NCBI GenBank assembly: GCA_006937955.1
Contig: SSNP01000137.1
Span: forward strand, 83,352 to 147,351
Source: Pachypanchax playfairii
Lineage: Eukaryota > Chordata > Actinopteri > Cyprinodontiformes > Aplocheilidae
Reading direction: 5' to 3'
DNA: 64,000 bases
The position numbers were made by a program, and so were the translations under genes. This document shows positions 35,147-45,770 of the stretch, one piece after another; position 1 is the stretch's first letter, and each line of letters starts with the position of its first letter. Below the pieces are notes generated by a model, which saw only the letters and a program-made list of their open reading frames with translations, ran no database searches and was not told the DNA's origin.

Positions 35147-36701
35147 CACCGTGTGCAGAATTATTAGGCAAGTTGTATTTTCGAGGATACATTTTGTTAT
35201 TGTACAACTACAGTTCTCTTGGTCAATCCTAAATGTTAACAAACCCTCAAACCTGAACATTTATGTCGAAAAAGGTGAAGTTTTGACTTTCTTAAGAGAA
35301 TATCTACATATACACCAGAATTATGCAACTATTAGTGTGCAGAATTATTATGCAACTAAATGACAAAGAAAGATTTTCCCATCTCACTTGTTTATTTTCA
35401 CCGTTAAAGTAAGAATAATAAACAAACTCATAATTTACAAATAAACATTTCTGAAATTTCTAAAAGAAAACCTCAGTGACCAATATAACCACCCTTCTTT
35501 CCCATAACAGTCACAAGCCTTCCATTCACAGAGTCAGTCAGTTTCTTGATCAGCTCAGAATCAACCTTTTGTGCTGCCCCAACCACAGCCTCCTGGATAC
35601 TGTTCACAGAGATGTACTGTTTACCTTGACTGTAAACGTTCTGCTTAATAAGGGCCCAGAAGTTCTCAATAGGGTTAAAGTCAGGTGAAGAGGGAGGACA
35701 TATCATTAGTTCTTCATCTTTAAGGCCTTTACTGGCCAGCCATGCAGTGGAGTACTTTGATGCATGTGACGGAACATTGTCTTGCATGAAAATCAAAGTC
35801 TTCTTGAAAGATGCAGACTTCTTGCTGTACCACTACTTGAAGAAAGTATTTTCTAAAAATTTGCAGTAGGTCTGAGAGTTGAATTTGAGCCCATTTTCAA
35901 CCCCAAAAGGTCCAACTAGCTCATCTTTAATAATACCTGCCCATACCAGTACCCCACCTCCACCTTGCTGGCGTCTGAGTCGTAGCGGAGCTCCATTACT
36001 GATTCAACCACGGGCCCATCCATCTGGTCCATCAAGAGTCACTCTCATCTCATCAGTCCACAAAACCTTTGAAAAATCTATCTTCAGATATTTCTTGGCC
36101 CATTGTTGACGTTTCAACTTATGTGTCTTGTTAAGAGGTGGTCGGGTTTCAGCCTTTCTTACCTTGGCCATGTCTCTGAGAACTGAACACCTCGTACTTC
36201 TTCACACTCCTGTAGGTTGCAGTTGTGAAATATGGCAGCACTGGAGGATAACGGGTTCCTGGTAGCTTCAAGTTTGATTCTTCTCAAATTTTTGGTGGTT
36301 AGTTTGTGTCTTTTCTTCTCGACATGTTTCTTGCGCTCCTGTTGACTATTTGCTACAAAACTTTTGATGGTTCGATGATCATGCCCCAATATCTTAGATA
36401 TTTCAAGAGTGCTGCATCCCTGTAAAAGACTTTTTACAATTTTTATCTTTTCAGAGTCTGTTAAATCTCTTTTTTGGCCCATTTTTCCTGAGGAAAAGAA
36501 TCTGCCTAATAATTATGCACACCTTGATATAGGTTGTTAATCTCCTTAGGCCACACCCTCCCTCGTTACACAAATACACATGACTTGATATGCATTAAAT
36601 CCAATAAGAATTTAGGTTTTGTACAGCTTAGAGTTAGAAATTATGGAAAAAATGATTATATGGTCAAACTACTCACTTGCCTAATAACTGTGCACACAGT
36701 G
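35147..36701 (-). mobile_element. Tc1-like DD37E (TRT-type) transposon, degraded
   Basis: 1555 bp flanked by TA at 35145-35146 and 36702-36703. The ends are inverted (left CACCGTGTGCAGAATTATTA; right, read inward, CACTGTGTGCACAGTTATTA). Inner direct repeats of the same motif lie at 35335-35356 and 36498-36525, an IR/DR layout. Length, ends and D-37-E spacing fit the TRT group of Tc1 transposons. The transposase is broken. Confidence 0.85.
35473..36482 (-). pseudogene. DD37E Tc1-like transposase, broken
   Basis: The N-terminal frame (36482-36159) starts MGQKRDLTDSEKIKIVKSLL and has helix-turn-helix character (STLEISKILGHDHRTIKSFV). It then leaves frame around 36160-36200. The next frame carries the first catalytic Asp in VLWTDEM. 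Two in-frame stops interrupt it, one after GPDGWARG and one after ENTFFK. The C-terminal frame (35796-35473) has MQDNVPSH with the second Asp and SSPDFNPIEN with the Glu, 37 residues between. It ends KKGGYIGH. At least one frameshift and two stops make it non-functional as read. Confidence 0.83.
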
Positions 36702-36703
36702 TA

Positions 36704-37529
36704 TATATAACCAACTTTGAATCTGAGGTGTTGATGTGAATTGGAGTTTTTGATTCTGTAAATTGCAATAGCTTTTTAATGGACTGGTATTGAACAGAAG
36801 AACTGGATGAAGAAATTAAATAAATAATACAATTTTTTTAATGCAAGACATTTGGTTAAAAGCAAAACACAAACCAGTCTGTACCTGACTTCATGACAAA
36901 GCATAACACTGATTGACTGTTTAACATGCTTTATATTGTGTCATTATTAATAAATAGCTTCATATTTTTGCATTATTATTGGTTTACAATCAATATCGTA
37001 CATAGTGTAACTATGAGAAAACATTTGTGAAAGGGGGGCATTTTTTCCCTCTTCCCATATATTTAGTTTATCCTTTTATTTTGGCTCTCAGCAGTTAACA
37101 ACCCCCAAAGATGACACAAATATTTTTTCTACTAAACTAACACTGTCTAGTCCATTTCTTTGGGGGAAATATCTCTCTCAGTAAAAGTACATGTTTTTTG
37201 CAAAAAGCAACAGTAAGGTGCTTGAATATGTGGAGTCACTGTTTGTGTTTCACATGTTCAAAAAATAAAAAGGAGGTGTATCGTGTCAGTAGAGAAAGAA
37301 AAAATAAACTTGTCAAAGTAACAGGTCATGAAAATTCCCTCAAATACAAATTAAACACAAACATACACACTAAGAAATAACAGTACAAAGACCTAATATA
37401 ATGTTCAGCATTTTTAGGGTGTGAAAGTGTGATTTGGGGAGTTGGAAACACGGCTGCCACATTCTCTGGTGAATTGGATCATAAACCACATCCCAAGATG
37501 CTGACCCCCCCCAACACACCCACACCTAT

Positions 37530-37530
<1 letters not shown>
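36704..37530. other. unassigned AT-rich sequence
   Basis: No recognised gene or repeat boundary. Confidence 0.4.

Positions 37531-37585
<55 letters not shown>
37531..37585. repeat. (CA)n microsatellite
   Basis: An uninterrupted CA dinucleotide run of about 55 bp. Confidence 0.97.
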
Positions 37586-37589
<4 letters not shown>

Positions 37590-38033
37590 ACACATGGTTA
37601 TTAGGTGGAGCAGGCACAGTCGGGACTTGGATTTAAAGACAACACCACCTGGTTCCGTGGTAGTTTGATTAACGATTAACACACATGCTGGCTACAAATG
37701 GGCAATAGGGGATAGATGTACAGTGGGGCAAAAAAGTATTTAGTCAGCCACCAATTGTGTAAGTTCTCCCACTTAAAAAGATCAGAGAGGCCTGTAATTT
37801 TCATCATAGGTATACCTCAACTATGAGAGACAAAATGAGGGAAAAAAAATCCAGAAAATCACATTGTCTGATTTTTAAAGAATTTATTTGCAAATTATGG
37901 TGGAAAATAAGTATTTGGTCACCTACAAACAAGTAAGATTTCTGGCTTTCACAGACCTGTAACTTCTTTAAGAGGCTCCTCAGTCCTCCACTCGTTACCT
38001 GTATTAATGGCACCTGTGTGAACTCGTTATCAG

Positions 38034-38040
38034 TATAAAA
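38034..38040 (+). promoter_or_regulatory. TATA-like box of Tc1 copy 2
   Basis: TATAAAA 45 bp before the transposase ATG, just inside the left inverted repeat. A functional role is inferred from position. Confidence 0.5.
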
Positions 38041-38084
38041 GACACCTGTCCACAACCTCAAACAATCACGCTCCAAACTCCACT

Positions 38085-39107
38085 ATGGCCAAGACCAAAG
38101 AGCTGTCAAAGGACACCAGAAACAAAATTGTAGACCTTCACCAGGCTGGGAAGACTGAATCTGCAATAGGTAAGCAGCTTGGTGTGAAGAAATCAACTGT
38201 GGGAGCAATTATTAGAAAATGGAAGACATACAAGACCACTGATAATCTCCCTCGATCTGGAGCTCCACGCAAGATCTCACCCCGTGGGGTCAAAATGATC
38301 ACAAGAACGGTGAGCAAAAATCCCAGAACCACACGGAGGGACCTAGTGAATGACCTGCAGAGAGCTGGGACCAAAGTAACAAAGGCTACCATCAGTAACA
38401 CACTACGCCGCCAGGGACTCAAATCCTGCAGTGCCAGACGTGTCCCCCTGCTGAAGCCAGGACACGTCCAGGCCCGTCTGCGGTTTGCTAGAGAGCATTT
38501 GGATGATCCAGAAGAGGATTGGGAGAACATCATATGGTCAGATGAAACCAAAATAGAACTTTTTGGTAGAAACTCAACTTGTCGTGTTTGGAGGGGAAAG
38601 AATGCTGAGTTGGATCCAAAGAACACCATACCTACTGTAAAGCATGGGGGTGGAAACATCATGCTTTGGGGCTGTTTTTCTGCAAGGGGACCAGGACGAC
38701 TGATCCGTGTAAAGGAAAGAATGAATGGGGCCATGTATCGTAAGATTTTGAGTGAAAACCTCCTTCCATCAGCAAGGGCATTGAAAATGAGACGTGGCTG
38801 GGTCTTTCAGCATGACAATGATCCCAAACACACCGCCCGGGCAACGAAGGAGTGGCTTCGTAAGAAGCATTTCAAGGTCCTGGAGTGGCCTAGCCAGTCT
38901 CCAGATCTCAACCCCATAGAAAATCTCTGGAGGGAGTTGAAAGTCCGTGTTGCCCAGCGTCAGCCCCAAAACATCACTGCTCTAGAGGAGATCTGCATGG
39001 AGGAATGGGCCAAAATACCAGCAACAGTGTGTGAAAACCTTGTGAAGACTTACAGAAAACGTTTGACCTCTGTCATTGCCAACAAAGGCTATATAACAAA
39101 GTATTGA
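38085..39107 (+). CDS. Tc1-like transposase, copy 2 (intact, canonical motifs)
   Basis: 340 residues with all expected parts. Two N-terminal helix-turn-helix regions span about 1-110, with TESAIGKQLGVKKSTVGAII at 24-43. A basic linker near SGAPRKISPRG follows. The catalytic domain has D153, D244 (FQHDNDPKHTA) and E279 (SPDLNPIENLW). The glycine-rich KHGGGNIMLWG block is at 186-196. Residue 246 is Asp, as usual in Tc1 elements, so this copy is the better candidate for an active enzyme. The reading frame is uninterrupted and intronless, ending KGYITKY. It would act on the inverted repeats of either copy. Confidence 0.95.
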   Translation: MAKTKELSKDTRNKIVDLHQAGKTESAIGKQLGVKKSTVGAIIRKWKTYKTTDNLPRSGAPRKISPRGVKMITRTVSKNPRTTRRDLVNDLQRAGTKVTKATISNTLRRQGLKSCSARRVPLLKPGHVQARLRFAREHLDDPEEDWENIIWSDETKIELFGRNSTCRVWRGKNAELDPKNTIPTVKHGGGNIMLWGCFSARGPGRLIRVKERMNGAMYRKILSENLLPSARALKMRRGWVFQHDNDPKHTARATKEWLRKKHFKVLEWPSQSPDLNPIENLWRELKVRVAQRQPQNITALEEICMEEWAKIPATVCENLVKTYRKRLTSVIANKGYITKY

Positions 39108-39325
39108 GATTAACTTTTGTTATTGACCAAATACTTATTTTCCACCATAATTTGCAAATAAATTCTTTAAAAATCAGACAATGTGATTTTCTGGATTTTT
39201 TTTCCTCATTTTGTCTCTCATAGTTGAGGTATACCTATGATGAAAATTACAGGCCTCTCTGATCTTTTTAAGTGGGAGAACTTACACAATTGGTGGCTGA
39301 CTAAATACTTTTTTACCCCACTGTA

Positions 39326-39723
39326 CGTATGAAATGATACATGTGCAAAGTAACTGAACTGAAGAGAAACATTACATTTTCTCATGGTATTGCATATACT
39401 GTAAATAGCATGCTATGTTAAATATAACCCCCCTCACAAAATGGATTATAAGCCTGGCTCATGAATTGGCAATTTACTTGACTTTTACAATCGTCAAAAC
39501 AATCTCAAACTTAACAGCCAAACATCTCAAACACTTAGCCACAACCATGTCATCTTAAAATTGTGCATTTTACATTCATTTTGTCATTTTATGTCCGTTA
39601 TTGTCCTGATTCTGTTTAGACTTGTTTAGGACATTTTGACTGTTTTCACAAAGTATTATTTTCTCACCATATCTGCAATCAAAAAATTCAGATGGGAAAT
39701 CAATCATTTCTCACAGTAAAAAA
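39326..39723. other. unassigned sequence
   Basis: AT-rich flank with no recognised feature. Confidence 0.4.
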
Positions 39724-39834
39724 CATCCATCCATCCATCCATCCATCCATCCATCCATCCATCCATCCATCCATCCATCCATCCATCCATCCATCCATCA
39801 TCCATCCATCCATCCATCCATCCATCCATCCATC
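39724..39834. repeat. (CATC)n microsatellite
   Basis: About 27 tandem copies of CATC with one CAT interruption near 39797-39802. It is translatable in several frames but has no coding meaning. Confidence 0.97.
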
Positions 39835-40669
39835 TGGGCCCAATCTGTTCAAAAAATTGTATTGGACCAATAAATGAGACACAAGTCATTTTTTTTCTTA
39901 ACCGAGAAAATAACTTGTACAGGCTAGATCATCCAACTATATGAGTAAAGAGTAACATCATTCTACCTGCTTTTGATCCCAGCAGTGTGAATTAACTTGT
40001 TTTAAAGTAGGAGCAGCAACCACAACAATAACCCATTAAAAAAATTATTTTCTTTTACCAGTGGTAACATGCTAACCAATATGATTTTAGAAGTAACTAC
40101 TACTACCTCCAGGGACCAAACATAACTACTGTGAGAGAAGATTGTATTAGATTGTACCCTGCAGGTTGTGATGGGCACAAATCTTTGATCATTTTTGCCC
40201 AATATAATAACATCCCAAACAAAAAGACTTGTTTTTATTTTTAACTGGACCATACAAGTTACTCAGTTATCTTGCATACAGCAAAAATCATCTCTTCTTT
40301 TTTGCAATTTGAGTAGCTGTCAGTTTTTGGGTTCTTAGTTTTAGACTTTACAATGGTAAGCAAGCAAATCAGTAAATCTTATTTTGTAGCACATTTTACA
40401 GATTAAAACAATGGTTTTTAACAATAAAATGAAATAATAAAAAAAATCAAAATGTGTAAATCTTTGAGTATGTTTTAAGTGAATTAAAAATATCAACATA
40501 AAGGACTTGAAGCGTAATACGCGTCTGATAGCCGCCATTAAAATCAATGGGACCGTTTCTACTGAAGCAATGCGCCTCGGACGCGTCTCAGAATCATTGT
40601 GTCACGGCTTTTTTACAGGGCAGTTCTACACTTATAAAACACGTCAAGCTCAGCAGTTGTAAAATGTTG

Positions 40670-40757
40670 CAAATGTAAAACTTGTAGTGTTAAAGTGCTT
40701 TAAGTGGTCTGAATGACTAGAAAAGTGCTTTACAAATACAGGAAATTTACCATTTAC
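40670..40757 (+). repeat. SINE 3' fragment
   Basis: Contains AACTTGTAGTGTTAAAGTGC and GAAAAGTGCTTTACAAATAC, then TTTACCATTTAC. This is the tail shared with the SINE at 8627-8895. Confidence 0.7.
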
Positions 40758-41596
40758 ATTTATTGACATGGATCCAAACTGGTTTTCTGAAGATTGATAT
40801 CCTCAAGTATCCACAATGCAGACGCCAATTAGATCACAGCTGCTTCACAGTAAAGAATGTAAAGAAATATCAAGAAGATTTGAAGATGGTGTTTAAAAAC
40901 AAAACAGAATATCTGCAAAATAACAAGAGTAAAGCAGGACTAGATTATGGAATAAAAAAGAAGATCAAGGTAACAAATTTTCTTAGATATTTAATTTTAC
41001 TTTCAAAAAAACTAAATCAGACATTTCAGTAAAACTTGTGAAACTATCATCTCACCTGTGTTGAACAAAACAAATTAAACAGCTCTTGAGTTTTTTTGCT
41101 CATTCACAAGAATAATGAACTTCTTAAAAACAGCCTGTGAACTTCCATCTTATACATTTATTTAATGGAGTTGTGCCTGCAGTTCTGAGTGCAGCAACCT
41201 CAGCCGAAATTTTCAACAAGGTGTTGTGTTCTTAATACCAACTGGAGCCATTAAATATTGGCAAATATTACAGAGTTATTTAATACTGGCAACATTTCAC
41301 ATAGCAATCAAAAGTCTTTTACTTGAGAAAAAAATTCTGATAAATGGATAGATATAATCAAGACGATTTTTGATTTTTTAAAAATAAAGAGCACAAGAAC
41401 CTGAATAATACATGGGAAAGTGAAAAAGAAAAGTACAAGAGAGAGAGAAAGCAACACAAGAGAGTCAGCTGCTCTGTTTTCATCTGGCAGATTAATCTGT
41501 CTCAGAGGTATATGGAGATTATTAAACAGCAGGAGAGGGAGGCTGGGAGATGCCAATCAACTTGTATCTCTCTCACCTCCATCATTGCGGTCCGTG

Positions 41597-41610
41597 GTTT
41601 CCATGGTAAC
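41597..41610. promoter_or_regulatory. X-box-like motif (imperfect)
   Basis: GTTTCCATGGTAAC resembles the RFX-factor X-box with one mismatch to GTNRCC-NN-RGYAAC. It sits in a block that also has the palindrome CAGATTAATCTG at 41488-41499 and CCAATCA near 41554. Confidence 0.3.
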
Positions 41611-42289
41611 CATCTCCAGGCCGACAGTCTTCGATGGATGAGGGATCATAAACTCACTAAATGAATACACAAACAACCACACACTTCATTTTCACACATA
41701 AAGTGAAAAATGTCACAAACTAACATACATGGTGTTTTAAATTTGCTCAACAAACAGTTTATACAAACAAACAGGGGCTTACAACCCCCCCCACCACCAC
41801 CACCACAATAACACACTCACACACGTCAGTAATTCTTTTCCTGTTGGAACAACATTCATTCAATTATACCGCTCAACCCAAACCCAAAACCTGAACCATT
41901 ACAAGTCTCTGCTAAACCCAGTGGCAGGCCATGCATTTGGTACCTGGTTCTTCAGATGAGACTCACCTGACTTATTCCACCTCTTAATGTTACCACTGTC
42001 ACGTTGGTTATAGAAACCATCAATGCTTTACAAATCACAACATAACAGAGCATGGCATTAGAGAGATAGATGTAAACCCAGATAAGACAACTCCAAACCT
42101 CTTCACTACAACTGTAACTGTGTCGTATACATCAGAATCAACATTTATCTACTAACATTACAAAAACCCTCAAGAGTTTGAAGTAAATTACATGATGTTC
42201 ACAAGAGATGCTACTTTTTATACACAAAATCCAGCCTCCTTTGCACAGGAAGACATTAATGGCATTGTCACAGAGGTGTACACTCCCAG

Positions 42290-42579
42290 GTACGCCATCT
42301 ATATTCATTCCGGAATAGCGCTACGCATTCCGGAATAACGCTACAACTGGTGGCAGCTTGTTGGAGTAGCTCTGTGACTTAGCTAGCATTTGCTAGCATT
42401 TTTTTGTTCTTTTTAAGTATTTCTTGCTAGTTTTTTCTTCTGGAAATGTTTTCAAAATACTTTTCCTCTGATTTGGGTGCTGTGCTGATTGAGTTTTTTG
42501 CTTGATATGTCACTTTTTTGCCACTTGTTATGATGCGTAACCATGGCAACAAGTGACTTGTTTACAAGAAAGAGCAGCT
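42290..42579 (+). other. possible LINE 5' leader
   Basis: Directly upstream of the LINE relic. It contains two tandem copies of a CGCATTCCGGAATARCGCTA-like unit (42306-42350) and a perfect X-box match GTAACCATGGCAAC at 42537-42550. Assignment to the LINE 5' region is inference from position. Confidence 0.35.
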
Positions 42580-43400
42580 AACTGACATTTCTAAGGCTGA
42601 AATAATTCTCAAATTGAAACTCTGGATCCCTGATGAGCTCAAAAGAAGAAGACATGGATGCAGGGCAGGAGCACAGTGAAGAGAGAGAAAGAGAAAGTTT
42701 AAACCTTCACTTCCATCAGTCATATTGACAAATATGAGATCTCTCGCTAACAAAATGGATGAACTTGAAACTCTGGATCCCTGATGAGCTCAAAAAAAGA
42801 AGATGTGGACTGTTGAAGACCCAGCCAGAGTATCGGGAATGCAGCATCATGTGTTTTACTGAGACATGGCTAAAGGAACATATCCTGGACTCCAGCGTGT
42901 CTCTGCCTGTCTTTCCAACAATACGGGCAGACAGAGATTTGAAGAGGAGTGGCAAAAGAAGAGGAGTTTGTCAGCTGATCACATCTACAGTCACCTGTTG
43001 GGGAAGCAGCATCAGAGCAAGTGACATGAAGAGGCTGAACAGATGGAGAAGGAGGACTGATTCTGTCCTGGAGACTAAACTGGAGTCTCTTGAGTTGATT
43101 GTCCAAAGGAGGATGAAGAACATGATGGAAAACCCTCATCATCCTCTTCAGAACACAGTAACTCAACAACAGAGTGTCTTCAGTCAGAAGCTTCTTCATA
43201 ATCCGCTGCAGCACAGACCACTACAGGAGATCCTTCCTGTCCACACCTAGAACCCTCTACAGGAGATCCTTCCTGTCCACACCTAGAACCCTCTACAGGA
43301 GATCCTTCCTGTCCACACCTAGAACCTTCTATAATGGCTTCCTGAAAAAGAACTGAGCTACAACAACACTTAATTTCCCTTCAGGGATTAATAAAGTATT
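42580..43400 (+). pseudogene. L2/Maui-like LINE, internally deleted
   Basis: Begins with a segment duplicated within the relic (CTGGATCCCTGATGAGCTCA at about 42622 and 42773). It then carries the start of the endonuclease domain: NMRSLANKMDEL, then after a disruption RECSIMCFTETWLKEHILDS. Near 42980 it jumps to the C-terminal end of the reverse-transcriptase ORF (TVTCWGSSIRASDMKRLNRW), so the catalytic core is missing. A 163-residue frame at 42759-43250 spans this junction by chance of in-frame deletion. It ends with three 36-bp repeats and a GATT tail. Confidence 0.75.
43221..43328 (+). repeat. 36-bp tandem repeat x3 in LINE 3' end
   Basis: Three copies starting at 43221, 43257 and 43293, each beginning CTACAGGAGATCCTTCCTGT. 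They would encode YRRSFLSTPRTL three times. Confidence 0.92.
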
Positions 43401-43405
43401 TTTTA

Positions 43406-43521
<116 letters not shown>

Positions 43522-43739
43522 GATAAGGTGTATCTGAGAGTAAGTAAAAATGTAAATAGCACCAAACTGTTCTGTCGCTTAATTCAATTTATCTTATTGG
43601 TGAATTTTTTCTGTATTTTTCTAATGCTGTTTTAAATGCTGTTTATTTATTAAATTAGTAAATAATTTATCTCATTCTTTTTATTTTTTATAACAGGTAG
43701 CTATACTCAATTGGTTCCTCTGTTTGTAATTAATGTTTT

Positions 43740-43990
43740 TTTAATTTGTTTACAATAATGATTATTTTTACGCTGCCCTTTAATCCCATGTTTTGGATTG
43801 GTTTATGATATATAGGAGGAAGTGATGCATTAACACATGCACTTTGAAGTGTATATATTGGGAGCGAATACATGTCCATTTTTACTTGACCCTGACGAAA
43901 GCCTATGTGCCGAAACGCGTTGGTCATTAATAAACCAGCTTTTTTGCATTCAACAATCTGTTTCTTGTTGTCAAGTGTCGCTGGACTTCC
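43740..43990 (+). mobile_element. possible Penelope-like element terminal fragment
   Basis: Holds the hammerhead-like motif at 43887-43926 followed by an AATAAA-containing stretch (43928-43935). In Penelope-like retroelements such motifs lie in the terminal pLTR. No reverse transcriptase or GIY-YIG endonuclease was seen nearby, so at most a short fragment is present. Confidence 0.4.
43887..43926 (+). ncRNA. hammerhead-ribozyme-like motif, minimal stem III
   Basis: The order of parts matches a hammerhead. Stem I 5' strand is TGACC (43887-43891), then CTGACGA (C3 to A9, 43892-43898). A short stem II region is followed by GAAA (43912-43915). A two-base-pair stem III lies in the palindrome ACGCGT, H17 is T at 43921, and stem I 3' strand is GGTCA (43922-43926). 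Stem II is weak (about two GC pairs), suggesting decay. Tiny, self-complementary stem III is known from Penelope-type ribozymes. Confidence 0.45.
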
Positions 43991-44961
43991 TGTCTCGTTT
44001 CTTAATTCACTTTTGCCAGACATCCAGGGATTTATAGTATCCCAGAAAAATCCCATCAGAATGCGAACAAATTCCTCTGATTGTTTGTGGCAATAAACAA
44101 AACTCAAAGTCATCCAGACGTGTGTGTAAGTCCATCAGCACATCATATGGAATCATTGTCAAATTCATGATCTTCCATTTTGTGGATAAACCTGCAACCT
44201 TCCTCAGAGACTGTAAGCCAGTGATTCTGCTAGATGCTGGTCTGAAAATGGCAAATAAATCTTGTCCTTGGCCAAGACAAGCTAGCTAGATTTAGGATTG
44301 GATGATCTTTCCTCAGAGACAGGTGTCTAACTTTCCTGGAAAAGTCTACTTTAAACATTTTATTTTTAACTCAGGTTTTCATCCTCCATTAGTCATTGTG
44401 GTTGTAAAAAAATCTGATTTGCGTTTACTTTTAGATCACTGACAAAAGTTTCTGTCCTAATCTGTAAACTGTATTAGTACTAAGCTTTGATCCCCATGAT
44501 GCCTCACTAGCTCCTCAGGAATGTAAATAAACCAAAAAGAGCTAAAAAACAGTTAAATACAAACACATTAACACATATAACCGCTAGCTTGTGGCTACAA
44601 ACAGAACATTACCAGTAACGCTTCCTTTTACAGTCCCCTAATTACTAAGATATTGTATTTATACGGTATATCTTGGTGTGTATTAAGTAGGTAAATACAG
44701 AGAAAGTAAAGCAGAAATCACTCAGTATTTACCTGATACATACACGGGAAATTATTGCATATATGGTGTAATTACCACATAAATACAGATGAAGTACTGC
44801 TGGATTCACTTTATACAATAAATTACCTTTTCTTATTTGTCTTTCAGAGTTTTTTTTAAGCATTTACCTTGTACTTCCCTGTAACAACCCCCTACACCTG
44901 CAGGAACAGTTTTCCTCTAGAATCCTGATACATCTTAAATATTGGGTTCTTGCAGGTGTTC
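43991..44961. other. unassigned sequence
   Basis: No gene or repeat terminus was recognised. Confidence 0.35.
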
Positions 44962-44965
44962 TTAA

Positions 44966-45080
44966 AGAGGCCCTTCCATTAAAAACGTTTTTTCTGAGGT
45001 TTCTGTTGAATATTTTAGCTCCACAGGTGTTCTTACCTTCATAGTGGGTGTGAAAATGGCACAACAACTCTTTCAGTTTT
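44966..45080 (-). mobile_element. TTAA MITE, family K3 copy c (truncated)
   Basis: TTAA (44962-44965) is followed by AGAGGCCCTTCCATTAAAAA, then a TGAATATTTTAGCTCCACAG block as in 50207-50783. The match stops near 45080, where LINE sequence begins. Confidence 0.7.
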
Positions 45081-45084
45081 AATC

Positions 45085-45770
45085 TCTGCAGTTGTTGGTG
45101 GATCAGAGATGGACAAGAGACAGAGTCCAGAGAACTGGTGGACCACTTTGTATCCTGGTGTTCAAACAATCATCTCATCGTGAATTTGAACAAGACAAAG
45201 GAGATGATTGTGGATTTTAGGAAGAGCAGCAACATTCCAACACCCATTTCCATCATGGGAGAAGAAGTGGAGGTGGTAGAGGAGTATAAATACCTGGTGT
45301 TCACCTGGACAACAGACTGAACTGGAGACACAGTGATGCTGTTTTTAGGAAGAGACAGAACAGACTGGACTTCCTCAGGAAGATTAGATCCTTCAATGTT
45401 GGCAGCAAGATGTTGAAGATCTTTTATAAGTCTGTTATGGAGAGTGTGATCACGTCTGCAGTCACCTGTTGGGGGCGGAGCATCAGAGCAGGTGACATGA
45501 AGAGGTTGAACAGATTGATAAGGGGGGCTGGTTCTATTCTGGTTCTGTTCTGAAGTCTTTTGAGTTGATTGTCCAAAGGAAGATGAAGAACATGATGTAG
45601 AACCCTGATCATCCTCTTCACAACACAGTAACTCAACAACAGAGTGTCTTCAGTCAGAAACTTCTTCAGATCCGCTACAGGACTGTCCACAGATAAAACC
45701 ATCTATAACGATTCTATGAAGAAACTTAGAAAATAAGTCACTACAACATCTAACTTTTCTTTTGGAATTC
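45085..45770 (+). pseudogene. L2/Maui-like LINE reverse-transcriptase C-terminal relic
   Basis: Starts at a DSAVVG-type position (CTGCAGTTGTTGGTGG) and continues DHFVSWCSNNHLIVNLNKTK, EMIVDFRKSSN and SIMGEEVEVVEEYKYLV. After a frameshift come RLDFLRKIRSFNVGSKMLKI and SAVTCWGRSIRAGDMKRLNR. Later parts carry stops. The 3' end matches the relic at 42980-43340 without its triple repeat. 5' truncated. Confidence 0.8.

Larger units (their letters stand above)
37721..39323 (+). mobile_element. Tc1-like (DD34E) transposon, copy 2, structurally complete
   Basis: 1603 bp flanked by TA at 37719-37720 and 39324-39325. It has roughly 200-bp terminal inverted repeats with outer and inner direct repeats as in copy 1. 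It carries an intact transposase. The two copies differ at only a few scattered positions, implying recent activity or recent arrival of the family. They lie in opposite orientation about 3.8 kb apart. Confidence 0.96.
39835..42289. other. unassigned stretch with candidate regulatory block
   Basis: Mostly AT-rich with no gene. It contains a SINE tail (40670-40757), a CG-containing block near 40508-40600 of unknown origin and a CCA-rich patch near 41786-41808. The segment 41420-41640 is of mixed composition and is discussed as a possible non-coding regulatory block. Confidence 0.35.

Noticed and set aside
39692..39889. Open frames encoding repeated IHPS or GWMD units
   Set aside because: Translations of the (CATC)n microsatellite.
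43730..44113. 127-codon minus-strand open frame overlapping the ribozyme-like motif
   Set aside because: No recognisable domain. It overlaps a non-coding retroelement end on the other strand.
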